A DNA stretch of 64,000 nucleotides from Microbacterium sp. ACRRU (GTDB lineage: Bacteria > Actinomycetota > Actinomycetes > Actinomycetales > Microbacteriaceae). The stretch spans positions 1-64,000 of the forward strand of contig NZ_JAKRNI010000003.1 of NCBI RefSeq assembly GCF_022346945.1. The letters are read 5' to 3'. Shown here one piece after another: positions 33,096-43,008 of the stretch. Both the position numbers and the translations under genes were made by a program. The notes beneath the pieces were generated by a model. It did no database searches, was not told the origin of the DNA, and saw only the letters and a program-made list of their open reading frames with translations. Every line of letters starts with the position of its first letter. The first letter of the stretch is position 1.

Positions 33096-36000
33096 TCACC
33101 GGAAGTCCCGGGAGGCGTGCGAAACACCCACCCGAAGATCGGTGAACCCGTCGGCGACGACGTTCGTGACCCCCTCGACCGACCGTTCGAGCATTCCTCG
33201 GACGATGAGCGCGGGCGACTCCCGCACGATACGTCGATACCGGTTCCACACCCCCACGGAGCACACGATGTTCATGAGACCGTGCTCGTCCTCGAGGTTG
33301 AGGAACGTGATCCCGGATGCCGTCGCGGGACGCTGACGGTGAGTGACCAGCCCCGCCACCTCGACGCGACGGTCGACCTCGGCCGTGCGCAGTTCCCTCG
33401 ATGTCAGTACACCGCGAGCATCCAGCGCGGACCGGAAATGGGTGAGCGGGTGATCGTCGGTCGAGAGTCCCGTCGCCCACAGGTCGGCGGCGAGCACCTC
33501 GTAGCTGGATGGATCGGTGAACAGCGGGGGCTGCACGAAAGCCACGGAGTCGGGGAGGAACTCCGGTCGGTCCAAAGCCGCCGAGCCCGACAGCCAGATC
33601 GCTTCGCGTCGCGAGTGGCCCAGGCACTCGAATGCTCCAGCCGTGGCCAGCGCTTCGAGCTGAGCGGTGACCAGTCCGGTGCGCCGCACGAGATCGCGCA
33701 GGTCGCGATAGGCACCGCCGCGCTCGCGTTCGGCGACGATGCGTTCGGCGACCTTCGTGCCGATGCCGGTGACACCGGCGAGCCCCAGGCGAACCGCGAA
33801 CGCGCCGTCACGTCGGTGGGCCTCGGTGTCGTCGGGGGCGAACCGGTCGAAATCGCCGGTCGGGGGCTGATGGGCGAGCGAGCAGGTGTCGAGCCCCGTC
33901 GGAGCACGGCGAGAAGTCGTGGCATCCGTCTCGCTCGTCTCGTCGTCGACGGGCTCGAGACCCGCCTCGACATCCGAACGGTGCAGATCGGGCCGTCGCA
34001 CCCGCACGCCGTGCCGACGCGCATCGGCGGTCAGCGTCGCGGGCGAGTAGAAGCCCATCGGCTGTGCGCGCAGGAGCCCCGCGAGGAACGCCGCCGGATA
34101 GTGCAGCTTGATCCACGAACTGGCGTAGACCAGGAGCGCGAACGACAGCGAATGCGATTCGGCGAACCCGAAGTTCGCGAACGCCTGGATCTTGGCGTAC
34201 AGCTCGTCGGCCACGGATCCGACGAGGCCGTTCTCGGCCATGCCGGCATAGAGCTTCTCGCGGAGGGAATCGATGCGCTCGAGCCCTCGCTTGGAGCCCA
34301 TCGCGCGCCGGAGCAGATCGGCGTCCTCCGCGGTGCAGTTGCCCACCGCGACCGCCATCTGCATCAGCTGCTCCTGGAACACCGGCACACCCATCGTGCG
34401 CTCGAGCACCGGTCGGAGCTTCTCATGCACGTAGGTGATCGGCTCCTGCCCGAGCTTGCGCCGCACGAAGGGGTGCACGGCGCCGCCCTGGATGGGCCCC
34501 GGACGGATGAGCGCGATCTGCACCACCAGGTCGTAGAAGCGGCGGGGCTGCAGACGCGGCAGCAGCCCCATCTGGGCACGCGACTCGACCTGGAACACCC
34601 CGATCGAGTCGGCACGGCACAGCATGTCGTAGACCGCCTTCTCTTCTTTCGGAAGCGTCGCCAGCTCCCACTCCTCGCCCGTGGCATCCCGGATCAGGTC
34701 GAAGCAGTACTGCAGGGCCGCGAGCATGCCGAGCCCGAGCAGATCGAACTTCACCAGGCCCATCCAGGCGGCGTCGTCTTTGTCCCACTGGATGACCGTG
34801 CGGTTGTCCATGCGCGCGTGCTCGATCGGCACCACCTCGCCGACGGGCCGATCGGTGAGCACCATCCCGCCGGAATGGATGCCGAGATGCCGGGGGGCCT
34901 TGAGGAGTTCGGATGCGAACTCGATGACCTCGTCCGGGATGTCGTGGTCGGCACCGGTTTCGAGGGTCGCTCCCCATCGTTCGACCTGTTTCGACCAGGC
35001 ATCCTGCTGGCCGGGCGAGTGTCCGAGGGCACGGGCCATGTCGCGTACGGCGTTCTTGGGCCGGTACTGGATGACGTTCGCCACCTGCGCGGCGCGATCA
35101 CGGCCGTAGGTCTCGTAGACCCACTGGATGATCTCTTCGCGGCGATCGGAATCGAAGTCGACGTCGATGTCGGGCTCTTCGTCGCGCAGGCTCGACAGGA
35201 ACCGTTCGAAGGGCAGCCGATAGAAGATCGAATCGACCGCGGTGATGTCGAGCAGGTAGCACACGGCGCTGTTGGCGGCCGATCCTCGCCCCTGGCACAG
35301 GATGCCGCGGCGCCGAGCCTCGGCCACGATGCCGTACACGATGAGGAAGTAGCCTGGGAAATCCTTCATCTCGATGACCGCGAGTTCACGCTCGATGCGG
35401 TCGCGGTCGTCGGCGGACAGGTTCGGGTACTTGCGGGGCACCGCCTCCCACACCAGGTGCCGGAGCCAGGACATGGGGGTGTGGCCCTCGGGAACGGTCT
35501 GCTTCGGGAGCGCGGGCTTGGCCCGTCGGAGGGGGAAGGCCAGTTCGTCCGCGAGGGCGACCGTGCGCTCGACCGCCCCCGGATAGCGGGCGAACCGCGC
35601 TGCCATCTCGGCGCCGGAACGCAAGTGGGCACCGGCATGCGAGGGAAGCCAGCCGTCGAGTTCATCCAGACTGCGGTTGGCGCGCACGGCGGCGACCGCG
35701 GCGGCCAAGAGCTCCTTCTTCGGCGCGGCGTAGTGGACGTTGTTGGTCGCGAGCAGAGGGAGTCCGCGCTCTGCAGCGAGAGTCGCGAGCAGATCGTTGT
35801 GGGCGGAGTCGAGCGGACTGCCCTGGTCGATGAGCTCGACGTACACGGCGTCGGGCCCGAACAACCTCACCAGGTCGTCGAGGGCGCGAGCCGCCCCCGC
35901 GGGCCCTTCGGATGCCAGAGCCTGACGGACCGTCCCCTTGCGGCATCCGGTGAGCACCGCCCAGTGGGGGTCGGCGGGCCCTCCGGCGCGTTCGGCCAGG

Positions 36001-36533
36001 TCGGCGAGGTCGTAGACCGGTCGCCCCTTCTCACCACCGGAGAGCTGGGCGTGGGTGATCGCGGCGGCGAGTCGGTGGTATCCCTCTTCTTTGCGGGCGA
36101 GGACGAGCAGGTGCGACCCCGCGGGGTCGGCCTCGCCGTTCTGCGGGCCGGGGAGCCCGAGCGACAGCTCGGCACCGAACACGGTGTGCACGGCACGGGC
36201 TTCCGCGGCTTCGGCGAAGCGCACGATGCCGTAGAAGCCGTCATGGTCGGTGAGGGCGAGGGCGTGGAGGCCCAGCCTCTCGGCCTCTTCCACGAGCTCT
36301 TCGGGCGAGGAGGCCCCGTCGAGGAAGGAGTACGACGAATGCGCGTGCAGCTCGGCGTAGGGCACGACGTCGGCGGGGCGTTCGATCGAGGGAGGGACGT
36401 AGGGTCCGCGCTTGTGCGACCATGCCGGGCTGTCGCCCCCGTCAGCGTGGGGCGGTGCCGTCGTCGGACGGCGCGCGTCGCTCAGGGCGCGTTCCAGCTC
36501 GGACCACTTCACCGGGGGGTTGTGCCAGCCCAT
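33096..36533 (-). CDS. dnaE2: Error-prone DNA polymerase III alpha subunit
   Basis: A 1145-aa DnaE2 translesion polymerase of the actinobacterial mutasome. N-terminal PHP domain (~45-260, YAELHAHSSYSFLDGAS and ALTDHDGF), then polymerase core with catalytic aspartates in DEEPDIDVDFDSDRR, thumb/fingers, and a C-terminal OB-fold (RRVEVAGLVTHRQRP). Starts MGWHNPPVKW as usual for the family. It is the third gene of the imuA'-imuB-dnaE2 cassette, 42 bp after imuB, and should be induced with it by DNA damage. Confidence 0.95.
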   Translation of the reverse strand: MGWHNPPVKWSELERALSDARRPTTAPPHADGGDSPAWSHKRGPYVPPSIERPADVVPYAELHAHSSYSFLDGASSPEELVEEAERLGLHALALTDHDGFYGIVRFAEAAEARAVHTVFGAELSLGLPGPQNGEADPAGSHLLVLARKEEGYHRLAAAITHAQLSGGEKGRPVYDLADLAERAGGPADPHWAVLTGCRKGTVRQALASEGPAGAARALDDLVRLFGPDAVYVELIDQGSPLDSAHNDLLATLAAERGLPLLATNNVHYAAPKKELLAAAVAAVRANRSLDELDGWLPSHAGAHLRSGAEMAARFARYPGAVERTVALADELAFPLRRAKPALPKQTVPEGHTPMSWLRHLVWEAVPRKYPNLSADDRDRIERELAVIEMKDFPGYFLIVYGIVAEARRRGILCQGRGSAANSAVCYLLDITAVDSIFYRLPFERFLSSLRDEEPDIDVDFDSDRREEIIQWVYETYGRDRAAQVANVIQYRPKNAVRDMARALGHSPGQQDAWSKQVERWGATLETGADHDIPDEVIEFASELLKAPRHLGIHSGGMVLTDRPVGEVVPIEHARMDNRTVIQWDKDDAAWMGLVKFDLLGLGMLAALQYCFDLIRDATGEEWELATLPKEEKAVYDMLCRADSIGVFQVESRAQMGLLPRLQPRRFYDLVVQIALIRPGPIQGGAVHPFVRRKLGQEPITYVHEKLRPVLERTMGVPVFQEQLMQMAVAVGNCTAEDADLLRRAMGSKRGLERIDSLREKLYAGMAENGLVGSVADELYAKIQAFANFGFAESHSLSFALLVYASSWIKLHYPAAFLAGLLRAQPMGFYSPATLTADARRHGVRVRRPDLHRSDVEAGLEPVDDETSETDATTSRRAPTGLDTCSLAHQPPTGDFDRFAPDDTEAHRRDGAFAVRLGLAGVTGIGTKVAERIVAERERGGAYRDLRDLVRRTGLVTAQLEALATAGAFECLGHSRREAIWLSGSAALDRPEFLPDSVAFVQPPLFTDPSSYEVLAADLWATGLSTDDHPLTHFRSALDARGVLTSRELRTAEVDRRVEVAGLVTHRQRPATASGITFLNLEDEHGLMNIVCSVGVWNRYRRIVRESPALIVRGMLERSVEGVTNVVADGFTDLRVGVSHASRDFR

Positions 36534-36575
36534 CAGCGCGTCCTCACTCTGACGAGGGCTGTGGCGATGATCCGC

Positions 36576-38123
36576 TCAGTCATAGCGTCCCTCCGCGCGC
36601 CATTCCCCTTCTTCGACCACGAGCAACCACGCACCTCCGTCGGCGTCGACCACCTGGAAGCGGTGGGCACGACGCCGCCGCAGAGGATCCCACCCGCGCT
36701 CACTGATCGGCCAAGGCCCCGCCCACTCACGGATTCGCACGCGTCGATCGCCGGCCTCGAGGATCGCGGGCGGAGCACTCATCGCGTCGCGCTCCCCCAC
36801 CGTCACCGGCGCTCCGGCGATATCGGTGACCTCGACCCGACGCGGCTCGGGATACACCGTCGCGGGGAGGGGGTCGGGGAGACTCCCCGGCCAGGGGCGC
36901 GAGCGCTCCTTCGCCGTCACGGCACGGTCTCCCCAGGGCACCAGCACCTGCCGCTCGGCCAGCCACCGCCCGCCGCCGATGACAGGCGTGACGACGGCGC
37001 GGTGTCCGAGCATCGCCTGCACGCGAGAGAGCGCGTGATGCACCCTCTCATCGGACCCTGCACCGAAGAGCCCTTTGGCGTGATGGGCGGCGTCGTCGAC
37101 GGCCTCGGGCTCGATGGACACTCCGGCCACTCCGCTGCCGAAGATGCCGCGGCCGTCTTCGGCGAGCTGCCACCGCACGCGGTCTACCACCGCTCCGGCG
37201 TCGAACGACCCGGGGTGCAGCCACACCCGTTCGCTGCGCTCCCCTCGCTCCCCCCAGAGCACCACGCGCAGCTCGGTGCACACCAGGTTCAGCGCCCCCA
37301 GGCGCGCGATGAACTCTTCCGCGGCCACTCGCATACCGAACGCGATCTGATCGGCGAGCTCCAGCGGCGGCTCGAATGCGACCTCGCGGCGGAGTTCGGG
37401 CGGTGGTGTGCGCGGCTGTACCGGTTGGGAGTCGCGGCCGGAGGCGAGGGCGTGCAATCGCGCCCCCCGTTCAGCGAACCGTTCACGGACACGTTCGACC
37501 GGCATCGCGGCGAACTCTCCCAGGGTGTGCACCCCGAGGCGCGCCAGGAGACTCGCCAGATCGACGTCATCGAGCGCGGTGACCGGGAGCGGGGCGAGGA
37601 AGGCCGGGGCCTGTCCACCGGCCACGACGCGCACCGGATCGTCGGGGCGGGTGACGCGGGCGGCGTGCTCGGCGGTGAAGACGCCATCGGCGACGCTCGC
37701 GCGAATGTCGTCGAACCCCTCGGCCGCGAGCAGCCGCACCAGCATGCGCGCCGCCTCTTCTTCTCCGCCGTAGTACCGCGCCGGGCCGCGCGCACGGAGA
37801 GCGCAGAGTCCCGGTCGCACGATCTGCACGCCGGGGGCGTGCTCCTCGACCAGAGCCACCACGGGAGCGAAGACGCGCGCGTCACGGACGGAGTCGGCCG
37901 CGACGACGACCAGCGAGGGGCAGAGCGCTTGGGCGTCGCGACGCCGCTGCCCCCGCCGCACCCCGTGAGCGCGCGCGGCGGCGGAGCATGCCACGACCGT
38001 GTTGTTCTCGAACACCGCGAGGGGGGCATCCGCTCGTGGGGGCCGCGCAGCCTCGCGACGGTACGCCAGGACCGGCCAGTCCGGAAACCACAGCACCAGG
38101 CTGCGCGTGGGTTCGCGCATCAT
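36576..38123 (-). CDS. imuB: Y-family polymerase-like mutasome protein
   Basis: A 515-aa ImuB, a catalytically inactive Y-family homologue that bridges the beta clamp, ImuA' and DnaE2. Seen: RSLVLWFPDWPVLA at the N terminus, central helix-hairpin region (LLARLGVHTLGEFAAMP), little-finger-like domain, and the C-terminal WRAEGRYD tail. The catalytic carboxylates of active Y polymerases are not evident. ATG overlaps the imuA' stop by four bases. Confidence 0.93.
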   Translation of the reverse strand: MMREPTRSLVLWFPDWPVLAYRREAARPPRADAPLAVFENNTVVACSAAARAHGVRRGQRRRDAQALCPSLVVVAADSVRDARVFAPVVALVEEHAPGVQIVRPGLCALRARGPARYYGGEEEAARMLVRLLAAEGFDDIRASVADGVFTAEHAARVTRPDDPVRVVAGGQAPAFLAPLPVTALDDVDLASLLARLGVHTLGEFAAMPVERVRERFAERGARLHALASGRDSQPVQPRTPPPELRREVAFEPPLELADQIAFGMRVAAEEFIARLGALNLVCTELRVVLWGERGERSERVWLHPGSFDAGAVVDRVRWQLAEDGRGIFGSGVAGVSIEPEAVDDAAHHAKGLFGAGSDERVHHALSRVQAMLGHRAVVTPVIGGGRWLAERQVLVPWGDRAVTAKERSRPWPGSLPDPLPATVYPEPRRVEVTDIAGAPVTVGERDAMSAPPAILEAGDRRVRIREWAGPWPISERGWDPLRRRRAHRFQVVDADGGAWLLVVEEGEWRAEGRYD

Positions 38124-38848
38124 CCTGCCGCCCGCTGTCGATACTCCGCACTTTCCCGCGGGACGAGCCTCTCGGTCGGCGCGCCCAGCAGCTCGATCGA
38201 CCCGTCGGCGGCCGGAAGCAGCATACGAGCGCGCCGCGCCGTCGGCGTGCGTTTGCTTCGGACCGATACCGTCAGCTCACGCCCGGCGAGATAGCCGTGC
38301 CCCTGCCCCAGGCCCGTCCAATGCGGGTCGGCGACATCGATCACGGCCTCGGCCTGAGGCCATGGCCCCTGCACGAGCAGCACAGTGCCACGATCGCGCA
38401 GTCGTGCGGCGAGTCGCGTGGCCTCGGCACCGCCGCGCGCGCTGTTCGCCCCTGCCGGGGGACGCACGGCCACGACCGGCAGGACCTCGGCGATCGTGGC
38501 CGTCACCGCCAGCCATCGGGGCCCGGGGTCGGGGATGAAGACCAGCCGATCGAGGTCGAGGCCGTACTTCTCGGCGGCTTCGGCTCCCAGCTCAGGCATG
38601 CCGACGACCCCGCACCACGCCCCGTCTTGCGACGGTCGGGCCATGAGCGCCAGCAACAGCGACATCGAGCGGGCGATCGCATACGCCGAACCGGAGCGAA
38701 GACCTCCCCCGGGGAGCAGAGAGGTGAAGGCGGGGTGCGTCGGCAGCACGGGAGCATCCATGCGGCGCCCCTGCATCCGCTCGAGCCGATCGCGGAGCGC
38801 GTGGATGTCAGGTACGGCTTGCGCCTGGTCTCGCACGATCGCCCTCAC
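38120..38848 (-). CDS. imuA': SulA/RecA-like mutasome protein
   Basis: A 242-aa RecA-fold protein (ImuA'), first gene of the mutasome. Seen: SLLPGGGLRSGSAYAIA (P-loop-like), LDRLVFIPDPGPRWLAV. Start: TAACCT at 38855-38860 lies six bases before GTG 38848, giving a leaderless start; GTG 38854 and GTG 38836 (with GAGGG upstream) are alternatives. A LexA box touches the -10, so it is SOS-regulated with imuB and dnaE2. Confidence 0.88.
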   Translation of the reverse strand: MRAIVRDQAQAVPDIHALRDRLERMQGRRMDAPVLPTHPAFTSLLPGGGLRSGSAYAIARSMSLLLALMARPSQDGAWCGVVGMPELGAEAAEKYGLDLDRLVFIPDPGPRWLAVTATIAEVLPVVAVRPPAGANSARGGAEATRLAARLRDRGTVLLVQGPWPQAEAVIDVADPHWTGLGQGHGYLAGRELTVSVRSKRTPTARRARMLLPAADGSIELLGAPTERLVPRESAEYRQRAAG

Positions 38849-38854
38849 TCCCAC

Positions 38855-38872
38855 AGGTTAGAACATGTGTTC
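38855..38872 (-). promoter_or_regulatory. LexA box and -10 element of the mutasome operon
   Basis: GAAC-ATGT-GTTC at 38861-38872 fits the actinobacterial SOS core GAAC-RNRY-GTTC. It directly abuts the -10 TAACCT (38855-38860), so LexA bound here would block RNA polymerase. Confidence 0.85.
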
Positions 38873-38991
38873 TACACTCTCAATCCCTGTGGTTCGAAGA
38901 TACGATCACCCTCCGACATCGCCGAGACGGTTCGGGTTACCCGATCATTCCCCCATCGCGCAGGACTCCCCACGCCCCTTCACCGAATACC

Positions 38992-39489
38992 TCACGCCGC
39001 GAGCGCCAGATACGGCTCCCAGCGCGGATCGGACTTATCGACGCCGCGCACCGTCCACGACGATCCCCGCGGCGGACCGGGAATCACCCTCAGCTCCCAC
39101 ATCATCTCCTGGGGCGTGCGATCCCCCTTGACGTTGTTGCAGCGGAGGCAGCAGGCCACGAGGTTCTCCCACGTGTCCTTGCCCCCGCGCGAGCGCGGCA
39201 GCACATGGTCGATCGTCGAAGCCGCCTTGCCGCAGTACGCGCAGCGGTGCGCGTCACGACGCAGCACGCCACGACGCGTCACCGGTACGCGGCGGGCACC
39301 GGGAACGCGCACGTAGCGCGTGAGGATGATCACCGCGGGGCGGTCGTACGTCCCCGCCGCTGCCCAGACGGGATCACCGTCGACACGTTCGACGACGGTG
39401 GCCTTCTCGTTCATCACGAGCACGAGGGCCCGCTTGAACGACACGACGGCGAGCGGCTCGTAGCCCGCGTTCAGCACCAGTGTGCGCAT
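38992..39489 (-). CDS. HNH endonuclease
   Basis: A 165-aa HNH nuclease of the small actinobacterial type: MRTLVLNAGYEPLAVVSFKR, then CAYCGK, TIDHVLPRSRGGKDTWENL (HNH core) and CCLRCNN (second zinc pair). ATG 39489 has GAGGAAACGG upstream; a longer frame upstream has no start support. It lies just upstream of the SOS mutasome on the same strand, but the LexA promoter lies between them. Cellular role unknown. Confidence 0.88.
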   Translation of the reverse strand: MRTLVLNAGYEPLAVVSFKRALVLVMNEKATVVERVDGDPVWAAAGTYDRPAVIILTRYVRVPGARRVPVTRRGVLRRDAHRCAYCGKAASTIDHVLPRSRGGKDTWENLVACCLRCNNVKGDRTPQEMMWELRVIPGPPRGSSWTVRGVDKSDPRWEPYLALAA

Positions 39490-39564
39490 TCCGTTTCCTC
39501 TCGAATGGCCGAGACGGCTTCTCGGATGTTCGACTCGTGACGGCGGGAGCGGCGTAGGGGCATG

Positions 39565-39594
39565 AAAAAAGGCGCTGCCTATACAGACAGCGCC
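39565..39594 (-). terminator. Rho-independent terminator
   Basis: On the minus strand GGCGCTG / CAGCGCC stem (39588-39594 and 39571-39577) followed by six Ts (39565-39570). The stop codon of the small ORF at 39579-39692 is inside the loop. It ends the M23 peptidase / small-ORF transcript before the HNH gene. Confidence 0.85.
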
Positions 39595-39692
39595 CTCGAA
39601 GTCGCGGTGAGGCCGCGGCATCCGCTCACACGATGCCGAAGGACGAGCAGCCCGAGCGCATCCATGGTGCGGATGCGAGGCATGGTGTCCAT
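39579..39692 (-). CDS. Small ORF (37 aa) ending inside a terminator, possible leader peptide
   Basis: MDTMPRIRTMDALGLL begins a 37-aa frame with a strong GGAGGG seven bases before the ATG. It ends ...SRALSV with TAG located in the loop of the terminator at 39565-39594. No homologue is recognised. The position recalls actinobacterial attenuation leader peptides; translation to the stop could interfere with the hairpin and let RNA polymerase run on into the HNH gene. Real translation is unproven. Confidence 0.45.
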   Translation of the reverse strand: MDTMPRIRTMDALGLLVLRHRVSGCRGLTATSRALSV

Positions 39693-39776
39693 CGACTTTC
39701 CCTCCGGTTCTCCCGACGTCGGGAACAGGCTAACCCACCGCGACACGCCCGAGGTCCGCCGCCCAGGGAAACGACA

Positions 39777-39815
39777 GACGGCGTGTCGGAGAACGATCGT
39801 CTCCGGCACGCCGTC
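39777..39815. other. Strong hairpin downstream of the M23 peptidase gene
   Basis: GACGGCGTG-t-CGGAGA pairs with TCTCCG-g-CACGCCGTC around a seven-base loop. On the minus strand a T6 run precedes rather than follows it, so it is not a canonical terminator. It could protect the peptidase mRNA 3' end or help terminate it. Confidence 0.6.
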
Positions 39816-39829
39816 CGCAAAAAAGATGC

Positions 39830-40744
39830 TCAGCCCGCGTTCTGCTGCAGCCAGGCGTAGGGATCGACCACAGATCCGTTGATGTGCACCTCGAAGTGCA
39901 GGTGATTGGCCGTCGAACTCCCCGTCGAGCCCACGATACCGATGAGCTGGCCGGCGGCGACGGTCTGGCCCGCCTGGACCTGACGGCTGCCGTACGTCAT
40001 GTGCCCGTAGGTCGTGGAGACGCGCTGACCGTTGATGACGTGCTCGATCACGACACCCACGCCGTATCCGCCGAAGCTCTCGGACGAAACCTTCACGACA
40101 CCGCCCGCGGCCGCGAAGATGGGCTGCCCACCGGGTGCGAGCAGGTCGACTCCCTGGTGATAGCCGGAGTCCCACAATCCGCGACCGAGCGTGTAGCTGC
40201 TGAGCGGCCACCGCACTTCGCCCGAACCGGGAGCGGTCATGTTCAGATCGACCGAGGAGACCGCGACGTTCGCGCGGGCGGCGAGCTCACGCGCACGTTC
40301 GGCAGCGGCCGCCGCGGCGGCCTCCTGCTCCTTCTTCTTCTGGATCTCTTCGGCGGTGGTGGCCGAGTAGCTGCTGCGGTCGAGGGTCTCGGCCGTGGCA
40401 TCCGAGGCGACGACGAGCGACTGGTTGTCGGGAGCCGACATCTCCTGCAGGGTCATGGTCTCGGCCGCGGGCATCGTCGCGGCGTACGCCGGGATCGCCA
40501 CGGTCGCGACGAGTCCGGCGACCATCGACAGGATGACGGCGCTGCGCAGCGGCTTCGCGCCACGGCGGAAGGATGACGTCGAGCGCGGGGCGGGAGCGGG
40601 GCGTGCCACCGTCGACGAAGCCACGACGGGCGTCTGACGAGGCCGCCGTGCGGGTCGGGTGACCGCGGCGCGCGCGCTCTTTCGAGTCTGACCCGTCGCG
40701 GGGACCTCGGGCAGGCCTGCGGCGGGATCGTTGTGTTCAGCCAA
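39830..40744 (-). CDS. M23-family peptidoglycan endopeptidase
   Basis: A 304-aa exported LytM-type peptidase. Basic, Ala/Pro-rich cytoplasmic N terminus (~1-70), membrane/signal segment (LRSAVILSMVAGLVATVAIPAYAA, read as two halves), an Ala/Glu coiled coil (EEIQKKKEQEAAAAAAAERAR region), then the M23 domain with zinc ligands in GYHQGVDL and HLHFEVH. TTG 40744 is chosen from GGAGG four bases upstream. It probably cuts peptide cross-bridges during growth or division. A ~140-nt structured leader precedes it. Confidence 0.88.
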   Translation of the reverse strand: MAEHNDPAAGLPEVPATGQTRKSARAAVTRPARRPRQTPVVASSTVARPAPAPRSTSSFRRGAKPLRSAVILSMVAGLVATVAIPAYAATMPAAETMTLQEMSAPDNQSLVVASDATAETLDRSSYSATTAEEIQKKKEQEAAAAAAAERARELAARANVAVSSVDLNMTAPGSGEVRWPLSSYTLGRGLWDSGYHQGVDLLAPGGQPIFAAAGGVVKVSSESFGGYGVGVVIEHVINGQRVSTTYGHMTYGSRQVQAGQTVAAGQLIGIVGSTGSSTANHLHFEVHINGSVVDPYAWLQQNAG

Positions 40745-40890
40745 ATTTCCTCCGGCGCCTCTGCGTCGTCGACGCTGGCTCGTCAGCACTCGATGGGGCA
40801 CGATGTGCGGGCTTCACCCTCTGCGGACGACGAGCCGATGAGGCAAACCGCGAGGGGTCCGACGGCGGGCTTCTCGCCTGTGGACCCTCA
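40745..40890 (-). promoter_or_regulatory. Long structured leader of the M23 peptidase; possible c-di-AMP (ydaO-type) riboswitch
   Basis: About 140 nt transcribed before the TTG start, GC-rich and able to form several stems. It contains GAGGGTGAA and a later GACGAGCCAGCGTCG segment that loosely echo the ydaO/yuaA consensus (GGGTGAA..., GACAGCTAACCTCG). Actinobacterial M23 and Rpf genes often carry that riboswitch. The match is partial, so this is only a candidate. Confidence 0.3.
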
Positions 40891-40891
40891 G

Positions 40892-40920
40892 AGGCTACCC
40901 GAAGATAACGAAACTGTCAC
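40892..40920 (-). promoter_or_regulatory. Promoter of the M23 peptidase gene
   Basis: On the minus strand GTGACA (40915-40920), a 17-bp spacer and TAGCCT (40892-40897). Predicted start near 40885, leaving the long leader. Confidence 0.55.
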
Positions 40921-40994
40921 GCTCAGCGCCGAGACGAAGAGCCGATGTCCGGGATACGACGGGGCGCACACGCGAACACCGCCGCCGTGCGCAC

Positions 40995-41693
40995 TCAGGC
41001 TTCGTCGACCAGGAAGATGTGCGAGGCGACCTCGACGGGCAGCTCGAGCCCCTCGTCGATGCCGTCCATCTCGACGAGCACGTAGCCCTCGTTGAAGCGG
41101 TACTGGCCACGGGCGCCGGGCAGGACACCGGCTGCCTTCAGCTGCTGCAGGAGCTCGGGGTCGACCTGCGCCGGCTCGGCAAGACGACGGACGGTGCCGG
41201 AGATCGGGCCACCGGCATCCGTCAGCTTGCGCACGAGCCCGACCACGCCCTCTTCGAAAGTGGCGCTCGCCACATCGCCGAGCTGGTCGAGACCGGGGAT
41301 GGGGTTGCCGTAGGGCGACTCGGTCGGATGCCCGAGCAGCTCGACCAGACGACGCTCGACCTGCTCGCTCATGACGTGCTCCCAGCGACAGGCCTCGTCG
41401 TGGACGTAGGCCCAGTCGAGACCGATCACGTCGCTGAGCAGCCGCTCGGCGAGACGATGCTTGCGCATGACGTCGACCGCCTTCTGCCGGCCATCGTCGG
41501 TGAGCTCAAGGCGACGGTCTTCGGAGACGACGACGAGGCCGTCACGCTCCATGCGACCCACCGTCTGCGAAACGGTCGGGCCCGAGTGGCCCAGGCGCTC
41601 CGAGATGCGAGCCCGAAGGGGAACGATGTTCTCTTCCTCGAGTTCGAGGATCGTGCGCAAGTACATCTCTGTGGTGTCGATGAGATCGGTCAT
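40995..41693 (-). CDS. ideR: Iron-dependent repressor, DtxR/IdeR type
   Basis: A 232-aa metal-dependent regulator. N-terminal winged helix (DTTEMYLRTILELEEENI), then the dimer/metal domain with HRLAERLLSDVIGLDWAYVHDEACRWEHVMSEQVERRL split across two helices, keeping the Cys, Glu and His ligands of the DtxR sites, and FGNPIPGL-like YGNPIPGL. A C-terminal SH3-like domain follows. Expected to repress iron-uptake genes when Fe(II) is bound. GAGGA seven bases before ATG. It is divergent from serC. Confidence 0.93.
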   Translation of the reverse strand: MTDLIDTTEMYLRTILELEEENIVPLRARISERLGHSGPTVSQTVGRMERDGLVVVSEDRRLELTDDGRQKAVDVMRKHRLAERLLSDVIGLDWAYVHDEACRWEHVMSEQVERRLVELLGHPTESPYGNPIPGLDQLGDVASATFEEGVVGLVRKLTDAGGPISGTVRRLAEPAQVDPELLQQLKAAGVLPGARGQYRFNEGYVLVEMDGIDEGLELPVEVASHIFLVDEA

Positions 41694-41777
41694 TCAGCAG
41701 TCCTCGGGCGTCTCGGCGGTGTTCCCAGCCTACCGACCCCCTCCGACACACGGACGGGACGTGCTCGACCCCCGCCC

Positions 41778-42911
<1,134 letters not shown>

Positions 42912-42921
42912 CACGTCCCCA

Positions 42922-42954
42922 CACGAAAGCCGCCTCGCACAGCGGGGCGGCTTT
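42922..42954. terminator. Bidirectional terminator
   Basis: CGAAAGCCGCC and its inverse, with A-rich and T-rich outer ends that serve both strands, between serC and the convergent DUF3027 gene. Confidence 0.75.
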
Positions 42955-43008
42955 CGTCATCGGGGCGTTGAGTGAGGCGCGAGGCCGCCGATGGACGGCT
43001 GCGCGGCG

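Noticed and set aside
33117..38294. A 1725-codon open frame on the plus strand opposite dnaE2 and imuB
   Set aside because: It is antisense to two clearly recognised genes, has low-complexity Arg/His/Glu-rich content, and is typical of shadow frames in high-GC DNA.
38992..39489. HNH endonuclease as part of a mobile element or intron
   Set aside because: No transposase, integrase, inverted repeats or intron structure nearby; the gene type is a common chromosomal one.
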